Positions 18,015-27,802 are shown, counted from the stretch's first letter. The stretch: DNA of 64,000 nt from Zavarzinella sp. (GCA_041399155.1 JAWKTI010000004.1:558001-622000); one strand, 5' to 3'. A program made the numbers and translations. Notes: generated by a model not told the origin, from the sequence alone.

Positions 18015-18506
18015 TTACGGCTCCTTGGGCAATTCGGGTAAATCTGACGATTTGGGTGGTTCAGGTGTGGGCGTTGTTGTTTTTTCAGTCGGGGCTCGGC
18101 GTGGTTGTGGCATTTCTTTTGCCTGATTGCGTAATTCTTCTGCTTCCGCCTTCAATTCATCCACAGTGGGGTTCACATTCGGTGGTAAATCGAAGTTCAA
18201 CTGGCGAATATCGGTAATCTGCCACGGCCAGAGTACTTCGCTGATAAAGTCAATCGGTGGGCGTTGATACCAGGGTGTATCGATCGGAACCACCGTGGTG
18301 CGAGTTTCATAGCCACCTTTCAGCAGTTCAATATGATAGTCGCCATAATGTTGGAATGGGATATCGATTGGCGTGGGACCGTGCAGCTTCCCATTGATCC
18401 GCACCTGAGCACCAGGTGGATTTGATTCGATTCGGAAGCGACGTTCGACGCACCCTGAACTGAGGCAAACGATCAATAAGAGATTGCCCAGTAAGAACTT
18501 ACGCAT
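18015..18506 (-). CDS. PEGA-domain lipoprotein
   Basis: The start at 18506 gives 163 residues with a lipoprotein signal (GNLLLIVCLSSGC). An upstream in-frame ATG at 18548 would add 14 residues before the signal and is less likely. The mature part opens with a PEGA domain (RIESNPPGAQVRINGKLHG followed by GPTPIDIPFQHYGDYHIEL), and ends in an acidic/proline-rich tail (EKTTTPTPEPPKSSDLPELP). PEGA domains are surface-anchored beta modules. It converges with the esterase gene, 8 bp apart. Confidence 0.85.
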   Translation of the reverse strand: MRKFLLGNLLLIVCLSSGCVERRFRIESNPPGAQVRINGKLHGPTPIDIPFQHYGDYHIELLKGGYETRTTVVPIDTPWYQRPPIDFISEVLWPWQITDIRQLNFDLPPNVNPTVDELKAEAEELRNQAKEMPQPRRAPTEKTTTPTPEPPKSSDLPELPKEP

Positions 18507-18606
18507 TTTGCATCCCCCACGCACCGTGGGAATACCGCAAAGTGGCATTTATCGCAAGCGGAAGTTGTCAGGTGCCCAAAGAGGATAAATGAAAATTTGC
18601 TCACTT

Positions 18607-19098
18607 TTAATGAGAATCCTGCCAGCAATGGGTCGGTCCACGTTGCCAAACATCAGACAGCACTGCGGAAATGACGACCTCACACAACCACATCGCTGCT
18701 AACCCACTTCTTGGCGTGATAGCCGTTTCAGCAGTATGAAAAAACTGCGTGCCTCCGGAAACTACCTGACAATACCAGCATCCGCCACGATATGGGCCAT
18801 CCAGGTACTCTGCATGACACATGATTCCCGCAACTGTTTTCCCATGGTTGGTGTCAAATGAATCGTAAAATTGAAAAACTGGTATCACTTCATTGCGATG
18901 GCCAGGACACCCTGCGAATTTACCAATCTGGGCAAGTCGGTCGATTGTTGCTGCGAGCCATTCAGCTTCGTGTACTGTTGAAAATCGCACTGCAACCCAT
19001 GTTGAATCAAATACGATTTCAGACTCTACTGTTACCCGAAATTGCAATCGAGTCGTACGCCCCTTTGGGCGTGAAACTTGCCGAATATCAAATGGCAC
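18607..19098 (-). CDS. Hypothetical protein, unknown function
   Basis: A GTG start at 19098 with GAGGA about 7 bp upstream opens a 163-residue product. It is predicted soluble and has scattered aromatic and cysteine residues (GGCWYCQVVSGGTQFFHTAE), with no signal peptide. No family is recognised. The opposite strand carries two shorter overlapping open frames in the same stretch, so a chance open frame cannot be excluded, but the well placed ribosome site and the length favour a gene. Confidence 0.5.
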   Translation of the reverse strand: MPFDIRQVSRPKGRTTRLQFRVTVESEIVFDSTWVAVRFSTVHEAEWLAATIDRLAQIGKFAGCPGHRNEVIPVFQFYDSFDTNHGKTVAGIMCHAEYLDGPYRGGCWYCQVVSGGTQFFHTAETAITPRSGLAAMWLCEVVISAVLSDVWQRGPTHCWQDSH

Positions 19099-19321
19099 CG
19101 CTTATCCTCTGATCAATCTGCGATTCCTCACCATGTAACCGATATGCGCTCGCTGCTATAAAATTTATGCTCACGCGTCAAAATTCCAGAGAAGTAGATC
19201 ACCTTGTGGCAACGTCCAAGCCACGTCAGATAATCTCTGAACGAGAAAAGGAGTTGGTAATTAAGTAGAAAGTTCGGATTTTCCGCGTTATTGTTTCTCC
19301 GCACGGAAATCGCCCACAGAG

Positions 19322-21907
19322 TTATTTCAGTGGGATCAGCTGGGTGCTGGAAAATGTTTTTGCAAGTCGCAGCAGGCGGGCGTTCAGAATATCCGAAACG
19401 TAGATATAGTTGTCGTCCGCAGCCACGCTGTTTGGCCAGGCCATCGGCACATCTTTCGTGGGTACCAGATCGCCCGGTAAACCAGCTAGAGAATCACGAT
19501 TTCCCCATGTCCCGAAAGACAAAATCCTGTTCCCCTCGTTATCAATGATTCCCACCTGGGGCAGCAGGCCGTTGGGATAGTAAATCCGGCCAAAATCATC
19601 GACCGTAAAGCGAGGATAATGCATCAGCGGACCATATTGAATATCGTACACGGTTGATGCTTTTGCAGGCACCGTGGGAAACAGATTGCCGGAAGCCATG
19701 CTGCCAGTGGCTGAAAATTTGTGGATTCGGCCAATTTTCGCCTGATAATCCTTGTCTTTCTCAAACCCAGGCAGGACATTGGTTGGCTTAATATCAACAA
19801 TGCCCACATACAGATTGCCCTGGCGGTCGAAAGCGATACCACCCGTATTCGGCCTTTGCCCACCAATGCCGGTAAATGGCTGGGCAGGCCAGGGTGTCTT
19901 TGCACCATGGGCGCGAAAATAGGTAATTGGGCCCTGATAGTTATCCCATCTGCCACCTGTGCCATCAACAACCACCCCCAGTGTGGCCAGTCCCGCAGGG
20001 CAGGCAGCCATCCCACGTTCCCACAATCCGGTGAAGACCCACGCACAGGTTACCGGTGGGATGATATTATTGGACCCTTCAATAGGTGCGGGTGTCAGAT
20101 ATTCACCATCCAGGTTCCAGCGATGTACCGGATCGCGGTAGTGATTGCGACTGTAAAGATGCCGACTGCGTGTATCAATGGCAATGGTTGATGCATTCAG
20201 GCGGGTTTTTGCATCCAGCATGCAGGGTTCAAACAGTGGTTTTTTCCAATCTCTCATGCGGGAAAGAAATCCCTGCGAATCGGCAATGTAGAGGTCGCCC
20301 GTTTTCGGATCGAGTGTCATGTGCTGCAGATCCAACGCCCGCTGAGGGCCCGCTTCGTAGAAGTTTTTGACCAGTTCCAATTTCTCGCCGCGATCGCGGT
20401 AGATGCGAACGGGCAGTTGGGTATAGCCAACCCACACCAGCGTTTCGCCTTTGTCTTCCACGACGGTTAGCAGGGAAGATTCCTGTCGTTTGCCAATACC
20501 ATTTCGTAACAGCACATGCACGGTGGCGGGGGCTTTTTTGGTCCAGTCCGTAAATTTCAGCAGTTCCAGTTTGCCATTCCCACTGTAATTGCCAAACCGC
20601 GTGGTAACATACACCGCCTTCGATGTGGGGCTGACGGCAATCGCATCGGGATTTTCAACAGGCAATTCACTGATGACCTTGCCTTTTGGATCGAGCACCA
20701 GCACCCGCTTGTTCATCCGGTCGCAAACAAATACCCGCCCATCGCGATCAACCGCCACACCCTGAAATGCGGAATAGGGGCAGGCGGCAGAATGGCCAAT
20801 TGCGGTGCGGTTTTTCCGCTCGTCATCGCCAAGTGAATAATAGATGCGTGTTTGCCTGGTTGCCAGATCCACCTGCCAGACCTGTCCTTCGCGCCAGAAG
20901 CCATCCTGCAGCGTGCTCATGCCGCTGATATAGAGGTGCTTTCCATCCGGCGAGAGTGCGGTAAAAAATGATCGGATCAGCCCTTTTTCCGGCAGTGGCT
21001 CCCCACCCAGTGCCGGCTGTGGGTTCCATTGAGGCAATTTGCCATCGGTGCCAAAGTACATCATTCGATTCCCACCTAATGGCAGGCTAACGAGGCACAG
21101 TTTGTCCGGTTCTGGCGTGGGTACCAGTCTCCCACTCCAGATATTGCCTTTGGTGCCTGTCATCAGTGTCCATTCGGAAGTGTGGCCACCCCAACTGTAA
21201 TTTGCCTGTAACGTCCAGGTGCCGTCAGACCGCTTGTTAATGCCCCACCCCTCGACGCTGGTAGCCTGATGATCGGCAGGTGGTGGGAAAACCGTGCGGA
21301 CAAAGTTGCCCCGTGCATCATACCGACGCAGAGCGGGCAGGCCGTAGGGAGTGATGTTTCCAAACAGATAAACGCTGCCATCGGCTTTGGCATCCAGCCC
21401 TGTCAGGCGAAATTGTGCGTGATCACCCTGCCCGCTATCTTCTGTCCACCAGGCGTAAGGGTCTCCACCAGCAGCCGCATCTACTTTCACGCCCATGCCG
21501 GTGCGGATGCGGACTTGAAACGGCCCACCTTTGGCAGGCAGGCCATCATCATTAAGTCCATTCCAGACAATGGTTTGCGTCAAACCTCGCTTTAGTGGAG
21601 CTGGCGGTGGTGCTTTGCTACCAACAGCACCCGCAGCCAGATGCCGCACCACCTGACCGTGGGAGTTAACAATCGCTATTTCCAGATCCGTTTCTTCGGC
21701 CAGCGTCAATTGAATTGTCGTGCTGCCCGCTTTCTGAGAGACCACAGGTTTCTCAGTGAATAATTCTGCTGCTGCTGCCAATGGTGCTGAAAGCAAAAAG
21801 TTGCCTGAAATGACCATTGCGATGGCACTACAAAAGATCGGAATGATACCCAGAGATCTGAGAGACGTTTGTGATTGATGATCGGCTGATAGAATCTGAT
21901 GTTGCAT
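19322..21907 (-). CDS. Secreted NHL-repeat beta-propeller protein
   Basis: The product (861 residues from the ATG at 21907; an in-frame ATG at 21967 would add 20) has an N-terminal signal/hydrophobic segment (IFCSAIAMVISGNFLLSAPL). A FlgD-like beta-sandwich follows (LEIAIVNSHGQVVRHL ... TIVWNGLNDDGLPAKGG). NHL/SMP-30-like propeller blades then follow with repeated patterns, for example FQGVAVDRDGRVFVCDRMNK, DLQHMTLDPKTGDLYIADSQ, GGIAFDRQGNLYVG and NSVAADDNYIYVSDILNAR. The role is probably extracellular binding; no catalytic motif is visible. The start is uncertain. It stands alone, with 125 bp to the next gene. Confidence 0.82.
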   Translation of the reverse strand: MQHQILSADHQSQTSLRSLGIIPIFCSAIAMVISGNFLLSAPLAAAAELFTEKPVVSQKAGSTTIQLTLAEETDLEIAIVNSHGQVVRHLAAGAVGSKAPPPAPLKRGLTQTIVWNGLNDDGLPAKGGPFQVRIRTGMGVKVDAAAGGDPYAWWTEDSGQGDHAQFRLTGLDAKADGSVYLFGNITPYGLPALRRYDARGNFVRTVFPPPADHQATSVEGWGINKRSDGTWTLQANYSWGGHTSEWTLMTGTKGNIWSGRLVPTPEPDKLCLVSLPLGGNRMMYFGTDGKLPQWNPQPALGGEPLPEKGLIRSFFTALSPDGKHLYISGMSTLQDGFWREGQVWQVDLATRQTRIYYSLGDDERKNRTAIGHSAACPYSAFQGVAVDRDGRVFVCDRMNKRVLVLDPKGKVISELPVENPDAIAVSPTSKAVYVTTRFGNYSGNGKLELLKFTDWTKKAPATVHVLLRNGIGKRQESSLLTVVEDKGETLVWVGYTQLPVRIYRDRGEKLELVKNFYEAGPQRALDLQHMTLDPKTGDLYIADSQGFLSRMRDWKKPLFEPCMLDAKTRLNASTIAIDTRSRHLYSRNHYRDPVHRWNLDGEYLTPAPIEGSNNIIPPVTCAWVFTGLWERGMAACPAGLATLGVVVDGTGGRWDNYQGPITYFRAHGAKTPWPAQPFTGIGGQRPNTGGIAFDRQGNLYVGIVDIKPTNVLPGFEKDKDYQAKIGRIHKFSATGSMASGNLFPTVPAKASTVYDIQYGPLMHYPRFTVDDFGRIYYPNGLLPQVGIIDNEGNRILSFGTWGNRDSLAGLPGDLVPTKDVPMAWPNSVAADDNYIYVSDILNARLLRLAKTFSSTQLIPLK

Positions 21908-21982
21908 ATCTGGAACCTGCAGTCGTTGCAGCACCAGCATAAATCGATGCGAAGTGGTTTGCAGCAAAAATCGAGCAGATTC

Positions 21983-22002
21983 TCATGAAAATTTTCTCAT
22001 GA
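21983..22002. repeat. Paired TCATGA motif upstream of the NHL gene
   Basis: TCATGAAAATTTTCTCATGA contains two TCATGA hexamers, each itself palindromic, separated by 8 bp, 76 bp upstream of the NHL gene start. It belongs to a group of AT-rich intergenic strings seen elsewhere in the window. Function unknown. Confidence 0.4.
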
Positions 22003-22092
22003 CACCCATACCCTCACTTCGGCCCATGGCATCGTTCCTCTGTCGAAGCAATGCACAGTGTGCTTGTTCAGTAATATGCTGTAGACAAATAT

Positions 22093-22560
22093 TCACTCAT
22101 GAGTTTTTATCGTTTTATCTATGAACTCAGTCAAATCATTGAGTGGAATAAGCCCCTTTATTCTTGCAACTACGTTTCCATCACAAATGATCAAGCTGTA
22201 AGGCAATGCATTTACATTATATTTCTCAGATAACTTCATGTTATCGTCTACATCAAGGTATGTGAACGAGTATTTTGGATACGTTTTTCGCAATTGTTCT
22301 AATTGCGCAGGCACATTTCGGCAAACTGCGCACCATTTTGCACCAAACGTTAAAAATTCGACTTTTTTCTGTGGTTTTATAGCTCTACTACTGCTTCTGC
22401 CGTTACTTATTTCATTATTACTGTTGTTAGTTGTAGAAATAGAAGAAGTATCTGAATTATCAGTTGATATATCAGAGCAACTCACAGCAATTAAACATAG
22501 CCCAATGAGTGGCATATGCAAAACAAGCCGCTTTCTAATCAGAAAAGAATGAAGTTGCAT
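22093..22560 (-). CDS. Thioredoxin-like lipoprotein
   Basis: The ATG at 22560 gives 155 residues with a lipoprotein signal (MPLIGLCLIAVSC, lipobox cysteine) and a Ser/Asn-rich linker (TDNSDTSSISTTNNSNNEIS). The thioredoxin fold follows, with FLTFGAKWCAVCRNVPAQLE (CxxC active site W-C-A-V-C), YLDVDDNMKLSEKYNV, the cis-proline in ALPYSLIICDG and a C-terminal helix. It would act as a membrane-anchored periplasmic thiol-disulfide protein. The gene is AT-rich compared with its neighbours, which hints at recent acquisition. It stands alone. Confidence 0.82.
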   Translation of the reverse strand: MQLHSFLIRKRLVLHMPLIGLCLIAVSCSDISTDNSDTSSISTTNNSNNEISNGRSSSRAIKPQKKVEFLTFGAKWCAVCRNVPAQLEQLRKTYPKYSFTYLDVDDNMKLSEKYNVNALPYSLIICDGNVVARIKGLIPLNDLTEFIDKTIKTHE

Positions 22561-22733
22561 GATTCGAGACCAGTTAAGGATTTCACAAGTTAATCTCTTG
22601 ATGGCAATATGGCATTGCTTGACTTCGACTAACAAGGTTGTGTGATGTTCTAGTGAAGTTATATACTATTAGGAAAACAGCTTGATTACCAGAATATTTT
22701 TCCTTTTTGATATCCTCGATATACTGCATTCCC

Positions 22734-23141
22734 CTACTTCTTCAGGATCTCTTCCAGCTCATACTCCGCACGTTCGCTGCCCAGGAAGGCGTCGGAATTG
22801 CGAAAATCGGCGACGGTGGGTAACCCGATTTCTTCATACGGATCCAAATTCATGAAGAATTGCTCATTAAAGAACGCCATTCGCACATCGCTGATGCGTT
22901 TCAGGCTGGAGTTGGGACGTTTTTGAAAGCGAAATTCCACCACATTGAAGAATACGATCTTCAACCGATACCGCTTGGTGCGATTTTTGTTCAGTAAACT
23001 GATCACCAAAGTAGCATTTAGCTGGCTTTTGCTGCGGTGCTGCACCCGGAACGACCGCAACGTCGCCCCAGAAAATGAATATTTATTCATTAATTCATAG
23101 ATGCGGGTGCGATCGATCGGTTCCATAGCTGATTTGTCCAC
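22734..23141 (-). CDS. Small hypothetical protein downstream of accC
   Basis: The 135-residue product begins MDKSAMEPIDRTRIYELMNK, 33 bp after the accC stop on the same strand, so it is probably the last gene of the accB-accC operon. The sequence has a regular beta-rich middle (LKIVFFNVVEFRFQKRPNSS) and an acidic end (LGSERAEYELEEILKK). No family is recognised. A second ATG six codons in is an equal start candidate. Confidence 0.65.
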   Translation of the reverse strand: MDKSAMEPIDRTRIYELMNKYSFSGATLRSFRVQHRSKSQLNATLVISLLNKNRTKRYRLKIVFFNVVEFRFQKRPNSSLKRISDVRMAFFNEQFFMNLDPYEEIGLPTVADFRNSDAFLGSERAEYELEEILKK

Positions 23142-23174
23142 AACATTGACGATCCGGAGAGATGGAATCGTCGG

Positions 23175-24542
23175 TTAACTCTTTCCAGGTTCGGTGACTT
23201 GATTATAGAACACCCGCTCAATGAACGTGGTATCCACTTGCCCGTCGATAAAGGCCGATGTCTGAAAAATCTTCTGGTGAATCGGGATGGTGGTTTTGAT
23301 CCCTTCCACAATAAACTCGGCCAACGCACGTCGCATGACGGCAAATGCTTCTGCCCGCGTGGGTTGGTGCACCAGTAATTTGGCTACCAGCGAATCGTAG
23401 TTGGGTGGCACGCGATAACCCGTACAGGCATGGGTATCGAGGCGAATTCCAGGCCCACCTGGGGCAAACCAGTGGGTAATCAAACCCGGAGAAGGCTGAA
23501 AGTTATTATTGGGGTCTTCGGCATTGATGCGGCATTCAATGGCACTGCCACGCTGAACAATTTCGGACTGTTTGAAACGCAGTTTTTCGCCCGCAGCAAT
23601 TCGAATCTGTTCCCGCACCAGGTCGATGCCAGTCACCAGTTCAGTAACGGGGTGTTCTACCTGAATCCGCGAGTTCACTTCGATGAAGTAAAAGTTATTG
23701 TTTTTATCGAGCAGAAACTCGCAAGTGCCTGCAGAGTAATAACCTGCAGCTTTTGCCAGACGCACCGCTGCATCGCAGATTTTGTCCCGCACCTTCGTGG
23801 GCAGGTTAGGTGCGGGCGATTCTTCGACCAGTTTCTGGTGCCGACGCTGCAGCGAACAATCCCGCTCAAACAGGTGCACCACGTTGCCGTGCTTGTCACC
23901 TAGTAGCTGCACTTCAATGTGGCGGGGCTGTTCCAGATATTTTTCAATGAACACGGAACCGTCTTTGAAGGCCGATTCCGCTTCCTGACGTGCCGATTGC
24001 AAACCTGCAAACAGGCTGCCATCGTTGCGGGCAACCCGCATGCCACGGCCACCCCCACCTGCGGCAGCTTTAATGAGTACGGGGTAGCCGATTGTTTTTG
24101 CCACATCCAGTGCGACGTTTTCTTCGGTAATCAGCCCATCGGAACCAGGCACCAGTGGGACTTTTGCTTCGCGGGCAATCGCTTTCGCAGCGTTTTTGTT
24201 ACCCAGGCGGCTCATCGCATCGGCGGGTGGGCCGATAAATTCAATGTTGCAATCGCGACAGATCTGGGCAAACTCGGCATTTTCCGACAGAAAACCATAC
24301 CCAGGGTGGATCGCATCGACGTTGGTTTTTTCAGCGGCGGCAATAATCCGGTTAATTTTCAGATAACTGTCTGAGGCGGGGCCAGAACCAATGCAAACTG
24401 CTTCATCTGCCTGCTTCAGCCAGGTGCCATCCCGATCTGCGGTCGAATACACAGCGACGGTGCTGATGCCCATATCACGACAGGCACGGATCACCCGCAG
24501 GGCAATTTCACCACGATTAGCAACTAAGATGCGTTGAAACAT
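23175..24542 (-). CDS. accC: Biotin carboxylase subunit of acetyl-CoA carboxylase
   Basis: The 455-residue protein is close to the usual AccC length (about 450). It opens RILVANRGEIALRVIRACRD, and has the ATP-grasp glycine-rich loop KAAAGGGGRGMR, the FERDCSLQRRHQKLVEESPA string and EVNSRIQVEHPVTE with the catalytic and metal-binding residues. It carboxylates the biotin carried by AccB with bicarbonate and ATP, the first half of malonyl-CoA synthesis in the cytoplasm. It is 36 bp after accB. The carboxyltransferase genes accA and accD are not in the window. Confidence 0.97.
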   Translation of the reverse strand: MFQRILVANRGEIALRVIRACRDMGISTVAVYSTADRDGTWLKQADEAVCIGSGPASDSYLKINRIIAAAEKTNVDAIHPGYGFLSENAEFAQICRDCNIEFIGPPADAMSRLGNKNAAKAIAREAKVPLVPGSDGLITEENVALDVAKTIGYPVLIKAAAGGGGRGMRVARNDGSLFAGLQSARQEAESAFKDGSVFIEKYLEQPRHIEVQLLGDKHGNVVHLFERDCSLQRRHQKLVEESPAPNLPTKVRDKICDAAVRLAKAAGYYSAGTCEFLLDKNNNFYFIEVNSRIQVEHPVTELVTGIDLVREQIRIAAGEKLRFKQSEIVQRGSAIECRINAEDPNNNFQPSPGLITHWFAPGGPGIRLDTHACTGYRVPPNYDSLVAKLLVHQPTRAEAFAVMRRALAEFIVEGIKTTIPIHQKIFQTSAFIDGQVDTTFIERVFYNQVTEPGKS

Positions 24543-24578
24543 AAGTGTTTTGATCTATTTTGGGATGCTTTTGTTGAT

Positions 24579-25073
24579 TTAGTCTGGTTCCACACGGAAC
24601 AGAACCTGGTCAAACTCAACAAATTCCGCATTTTGCACGCACACTTCCACAATGGTGCCGGAACATTTCGCGGTGATCTGGTTAAAAATCTTCATGGCCT
24701 CCACCTGGCAGACCACGGTATCGGGAGAAACACGAGAGCCCACCTTCACGTAATCGTCCTTGTCCGGTGCGGGCTTGGCATAAAACGTGCCGATCAGTTC
24801 GCTCTTGATTTCGATCAGCTTCCGCCCAGCTGGTGTCGTTGGTGCTGCTGCAGGCACTGCCGTTGCTGTGGGCACAACGGGTGCAGGTGCCGTGGCTACT
24901 GGTGCGGCTGCAACAGGTGCTGCCACCAGTCGTGCCCCACGTCGCAGACGGATACGTTGTTCGCCATCGTTTAAATCGATCTCATTCAGATCGAATTCTT
25001 TCATTAACTCGACCAGCGACTGGATCCGTGCCACATGAAAGGGACTTTGTTCCGCTGGTTGCTCATTCGCCAT
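24579..25073 (-). CDS. accB: Biotin carboxyl carrier protein of acetyl-CoA carboxylase
   Basis: The 164-residue product has an N-terminal helix, a long Ala/Pro/Val-rich linker (about 50-82, for example APVATAPAPVVPTATAVPAA) and a C-terminal biotinyl domain. Biotin should be attached to the lysine in VCQVEAMKIFNQI. IGTFYAKPAPDKDDYVKVG is the typical entry strand. Its partners are AccC, encoded directly downstream, and BirA and AccAD elsewhere. The M24 peptidase gene precedes it by 21 bp, an arrangement also seen near accBC in other bacteria. Confidence 0.96.
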   Translation of the reverse strand: MANEQPAEQSPFHVARIQSLVELMKEFDLNEIDLNDGEQRIRLRRGARLVAAPVAAAPVATAPAPVVPTATAVPAAAPTTPAGRKLIEIKSELIGTFYAKPAPDKDDYVKVGSRVSPDTVVCQVEAMKIFNQITAKCSGTIVEVCVQNAEFVEFDQVLFRVEPD

Positions 25074-25094
25074 AACTCGCCTCTAATTGCGATT

Positions 25095-26213
25095 TTACCA
25101 CAAATCAGACCACGATTTTGTCAGTTTTGTCAATACTTGTGGACCGTCTTCGGTGATCAAGACATCGTCTTCAATTCGCACACCACCGAAACCTTCAAGA
25201 TAGATACCCGGTTCAATGGTGACCACCATTCCCGCCTGTAAAATATCTTCGGAATTGTATCGAATGGACGGTGCTTCGTGAATTTCCAGCCCGATTCCGT
25301 GGCCTAAACCGTGATTAAATTGCTCGCCGAAGCCTTGCTCCGTGATCCAGCCACGTGCCGCCTGATCCACTTCCCGCACATGGGTGCCGGGGTATAATTT
25401 GTTAATTGCGCGTTGCTGGGCTTCGTGCACCACATTGTAAATCTGTTCGATCCGTGCCAGATCGGTGGGGCTGATTTCCCCACCGGTGCGTCGGAAAACA
25501 CGGGTAATATCGCTGTGATAACCGTGGTACTTCGCACCCCAGTCGGTCAATAAAAAGCCGGAACTGCTGGCCACTTTGCTGCTCGGCGGACAGTGGGGCA
25601 ACGCCGAACGTTCACCAATCCCCACAATAATGGGAAATGCGGGACCATCTGCCCCGACGCGTTTCATCAGCATTTCCAGCAGGTTCACCAGATCTTTTTC
25701 GGTATCCCGATTCTGAATCATCGGTCGATACGCCTGAAAACCTGCCTCCGCAATTTGAATAGCGGTCTGGATCAGTTCGATTTCCGCAGAATCTTTGATC
25801 GCCCGCAACTGTTCGATCGCCCCACTGCACAGGTGAAGCTGCAACGCAGGGACCAGGCTTTTCAGCAGCTCACAACTGGCAAATGTGATGCTGCTTTCCA
25901 CACCTAAGTTCTGAATCTGTAAGAGTTTCAGGAGATCGGCCGTTTCCTGATAAGTATTTCGCTGTGGCCCACGGATTTTGGCTTCGAGGTCGGGGCATTC
26001 TTCGGCAATCTGCACGGTAAAGCGCTGATCACTAATGAGAATTGGCCGATGATCGGTGTGCACCAGGAGGAAACTGGAGTCGCCGGTAAAGCCGGTAAGA
26101 TAGGTAATATTGGGTGTGTGCGTCACCAGCAGGCACTTGGTCTGACGCTCTTTTAATAATTGGATCAACTGATCCTGCCGCCGCACATATCGGTCCGAAC
26201 CCATCATACGCAC
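25095..26213 (-). CDS. M24 family Xaa-Pro aminopeptidase-like protein
   Basis: The 372-residue protein has an N-terminal creatinase-like domain (1-130) and a pita-bread catalytic domain. Dinuclear metal ligands are visible: Asp in FLLTDWGAKYHGYHSDITR (two), His in NHGLGHGIGLEIHEAP and two Glu in TIEPGIYLEGFGGVRIEDD. HEAP and GVRIED are diagnostic of the PepQ/YpdF-type group. It would remove N-terminal residues next to proline from peptides in the cytoplasm. It is the first gene of the operon with accB and accC. Confidence 0.93.
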   Translation of the reverse strand: MRMMGSDRYVRRQDQLIQLLKERQTKCLLVTHTPNITYLTGFTGDSSFLLVHTDHRPILISDQRFTVQIAEECPDLEAKIRGPQRNTYQETADLLKLLQIQNLGVESSITFASCELLKSLVPALQLHLCSGAIEQLRAIKDSAEIELIQTAIQIAEAGFQAYRPMIQNRDTEKDLVNLLEMLMKRVGADGPAFPIIVGIGERSALPHCPPSSKVASSSGFLLTDWGAKYHGYHSDITRVFRRTGGEISPTDLARIEQIYNVVHEAQQRAINKLYPGTHVREVDQAARGWITEQGFGEQFNHGLGHGIGLEIHEAPSIRYNSEDILQAGMVVTIEPGIYLEGFGGVRIEDDVLITEDGPQVLTKLTKSWSDLW

Positions 26214-26426
26214 CTGAAACGAGTATCGGTTAGCTTACAATTTCCCCGACCGTTGAACAATGAGGGAGTAGAAATGAGAAAATGAAAAATGAGGATTAAT
26301 TCATTTTCTGGATGTGCCCCATGGTGGAGTGCAACAGTTGAATTTCCAGAAAACTGCTTGTAACAGGGGTTGATTCCCGCCATAATGGGGAAATTCAAAC
26401 ATCGCACACAACCTTAAGGACAGCCG

Positions 26427-27662
26427 ATGAAGCGCTCCTCCTGGCCCACTACAGTGGCCCTGTTAATCATTTTCAGCCTGATCGGTGGCTGTAAAAAACA
26501 GGCAAAAGAAGATTACAAGTATGTCAGCCCCGCCCCATCGGTAGTTTCTTCTGGCCCCCCACCTACGGATGAGGAATACCTTGATTTTGGCAGAAAACTC
26601 GAAGAAGCTATACGCAATGCAGATCAAAAAGCTGCTGAAGATCTATTACGCTTTAATAGTTTGTGTGAGCGATGCATTAGTGATTTGGGGATTTCACAAC
26701 AGATTCAACAGGAAATCAAGGCAGGATTTGTTAAGGGAAGTGGAGTATTGGTAAAACAGTTGATTACACAAGTACAGAATGGAGAAATACTTACATCTCT
26801 TGGACTTCGAACGATTGCAGGTCAGCAACAACTTTTGATTAGAATTTCTGGCGATGAAGGATTGGCATATTGGCGATTTACACTTGCACGCTATCCAGAT
26901 GGCACCGTTGCTGCAGAAGATATTTATCTTGTCCATGCAGGGGAAAGCATTAGCCAGGTGCTCAGAAGATTATTTATTCAGATCTTGGCTGGATCGAGAA
27001 GAGATCTCTTTGCAAAAATAAACAAGGCAGACCAGGAATTAGTCAACAGCCTACCAAAAATTAAAACAATGGTATCGGACATTGATAACAATCGCCATCA
27101 AGAAGCTTACGCAACTTATCAACAATTATCTCCTTCAGTAAAGCAGAACAAACTTGTATTGTTCCATGCATTGCGGGCAGGTGCACAATTAGAAGACGAA
27201 GTATATCTTCAACTGCTTGAAACATACCGCAAAAAATATGCCGATGATCCATCACTCGACATCATTCTGATCGATTACTATATTCTGAAGAAAAATCAAG
27301 AAGGCCTTTTTCAGTGTATTGATCGGCTTGAAAAATCGATTGGTGGCGACCCGTTTTTGTATACACTAAGAGGTAACGCATTTCTAGAGAACAAGCAGTT
27401 AAAAGAGGCCAAGGCTGCATATGAAAAAGCGATAGAATTGGAGCCAACTCTCGAAGATGCATATTGGCAGAGGATTCAGGTGGCCTTAGAGGAAGGCAAT
27501 CATGAAGACACTCTGAATTTTCTTCAAATAATCATTCTTGAACTTGACATTGAAATAACTGAAGCATCGCTTCGTGACGAAGAAACCTATGCCAAGTTCG
27601 TCAAGTCACCACAATTTGCCGAGTTTGTCAAATGGCTAAAAGAGCGGGATGCCAAGAAATAA
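26427..27662 (+). CDS. TPR-containing lipoprotein, AT-rich
   Basis: The 411-residue product has a lipoprotein signal (LLIIFSLIGGC, cysteine at residue 22). Two TPR-like units are visible near the C-terminus: LYTLRGNAFLENKQLKEAKA and AYEKAIELEPTLEDAYWQ, plus a third weaker helix pair after them. The middle is alpha-helical without clear repeats. It would act on the periplasmic face as a protein-interaction scaffold. The composition is more AT-rich than neighbours. No partner gene is adjacent. Confidence 0.78.
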   Translation: MKRSSWPTTVALLIIFSLIGGCKKQAKEDYKYVSPAPSVVSSGPPPTDEEYLDFGRKLEEAIRNADQKAAEDLLRFNSLCERCISDLGISQQIQQEIKAGFVKGSGVLVKQLITQVQNGEILTSLGLRTIAGQQQLLIRISGDEGLAYWRFTLARYPDGTVAAEDIYLVHAGESISQVLRRLFIQILAGSRRDLFAKINKADQELVNSLPKIKTMVSDIDNNRHQEAYATYQQLSPSVKQNKLVLFHALRAGAQLEDEVYLQLLETYRKKYADDPSLDIILIDYYILKKNQEGLFQCIDRLEKSIGGDPFLYTLRGNAFLENKQLKEAKAAYEKAIELEPTLEDAYWQRIQVALEEGNHEDTLNFLQIIILELDIEITEASLRDEETYAKFVKSPQFAEFVKWLKERDAKK

Positions 27663-27802
27663 CGGATGCTCAAGTAATGGCAACAATGAAATAGACAGTA
27701 ACAATTGTTTTTGCTTCATGAAGTTGTTTTGTTCTTAGCTACACCGTGGTGGCTAGATCGATGCGAGGAGTAGTAGCACTTGAAATCCTTCAAGGCTGTT
27801 GT

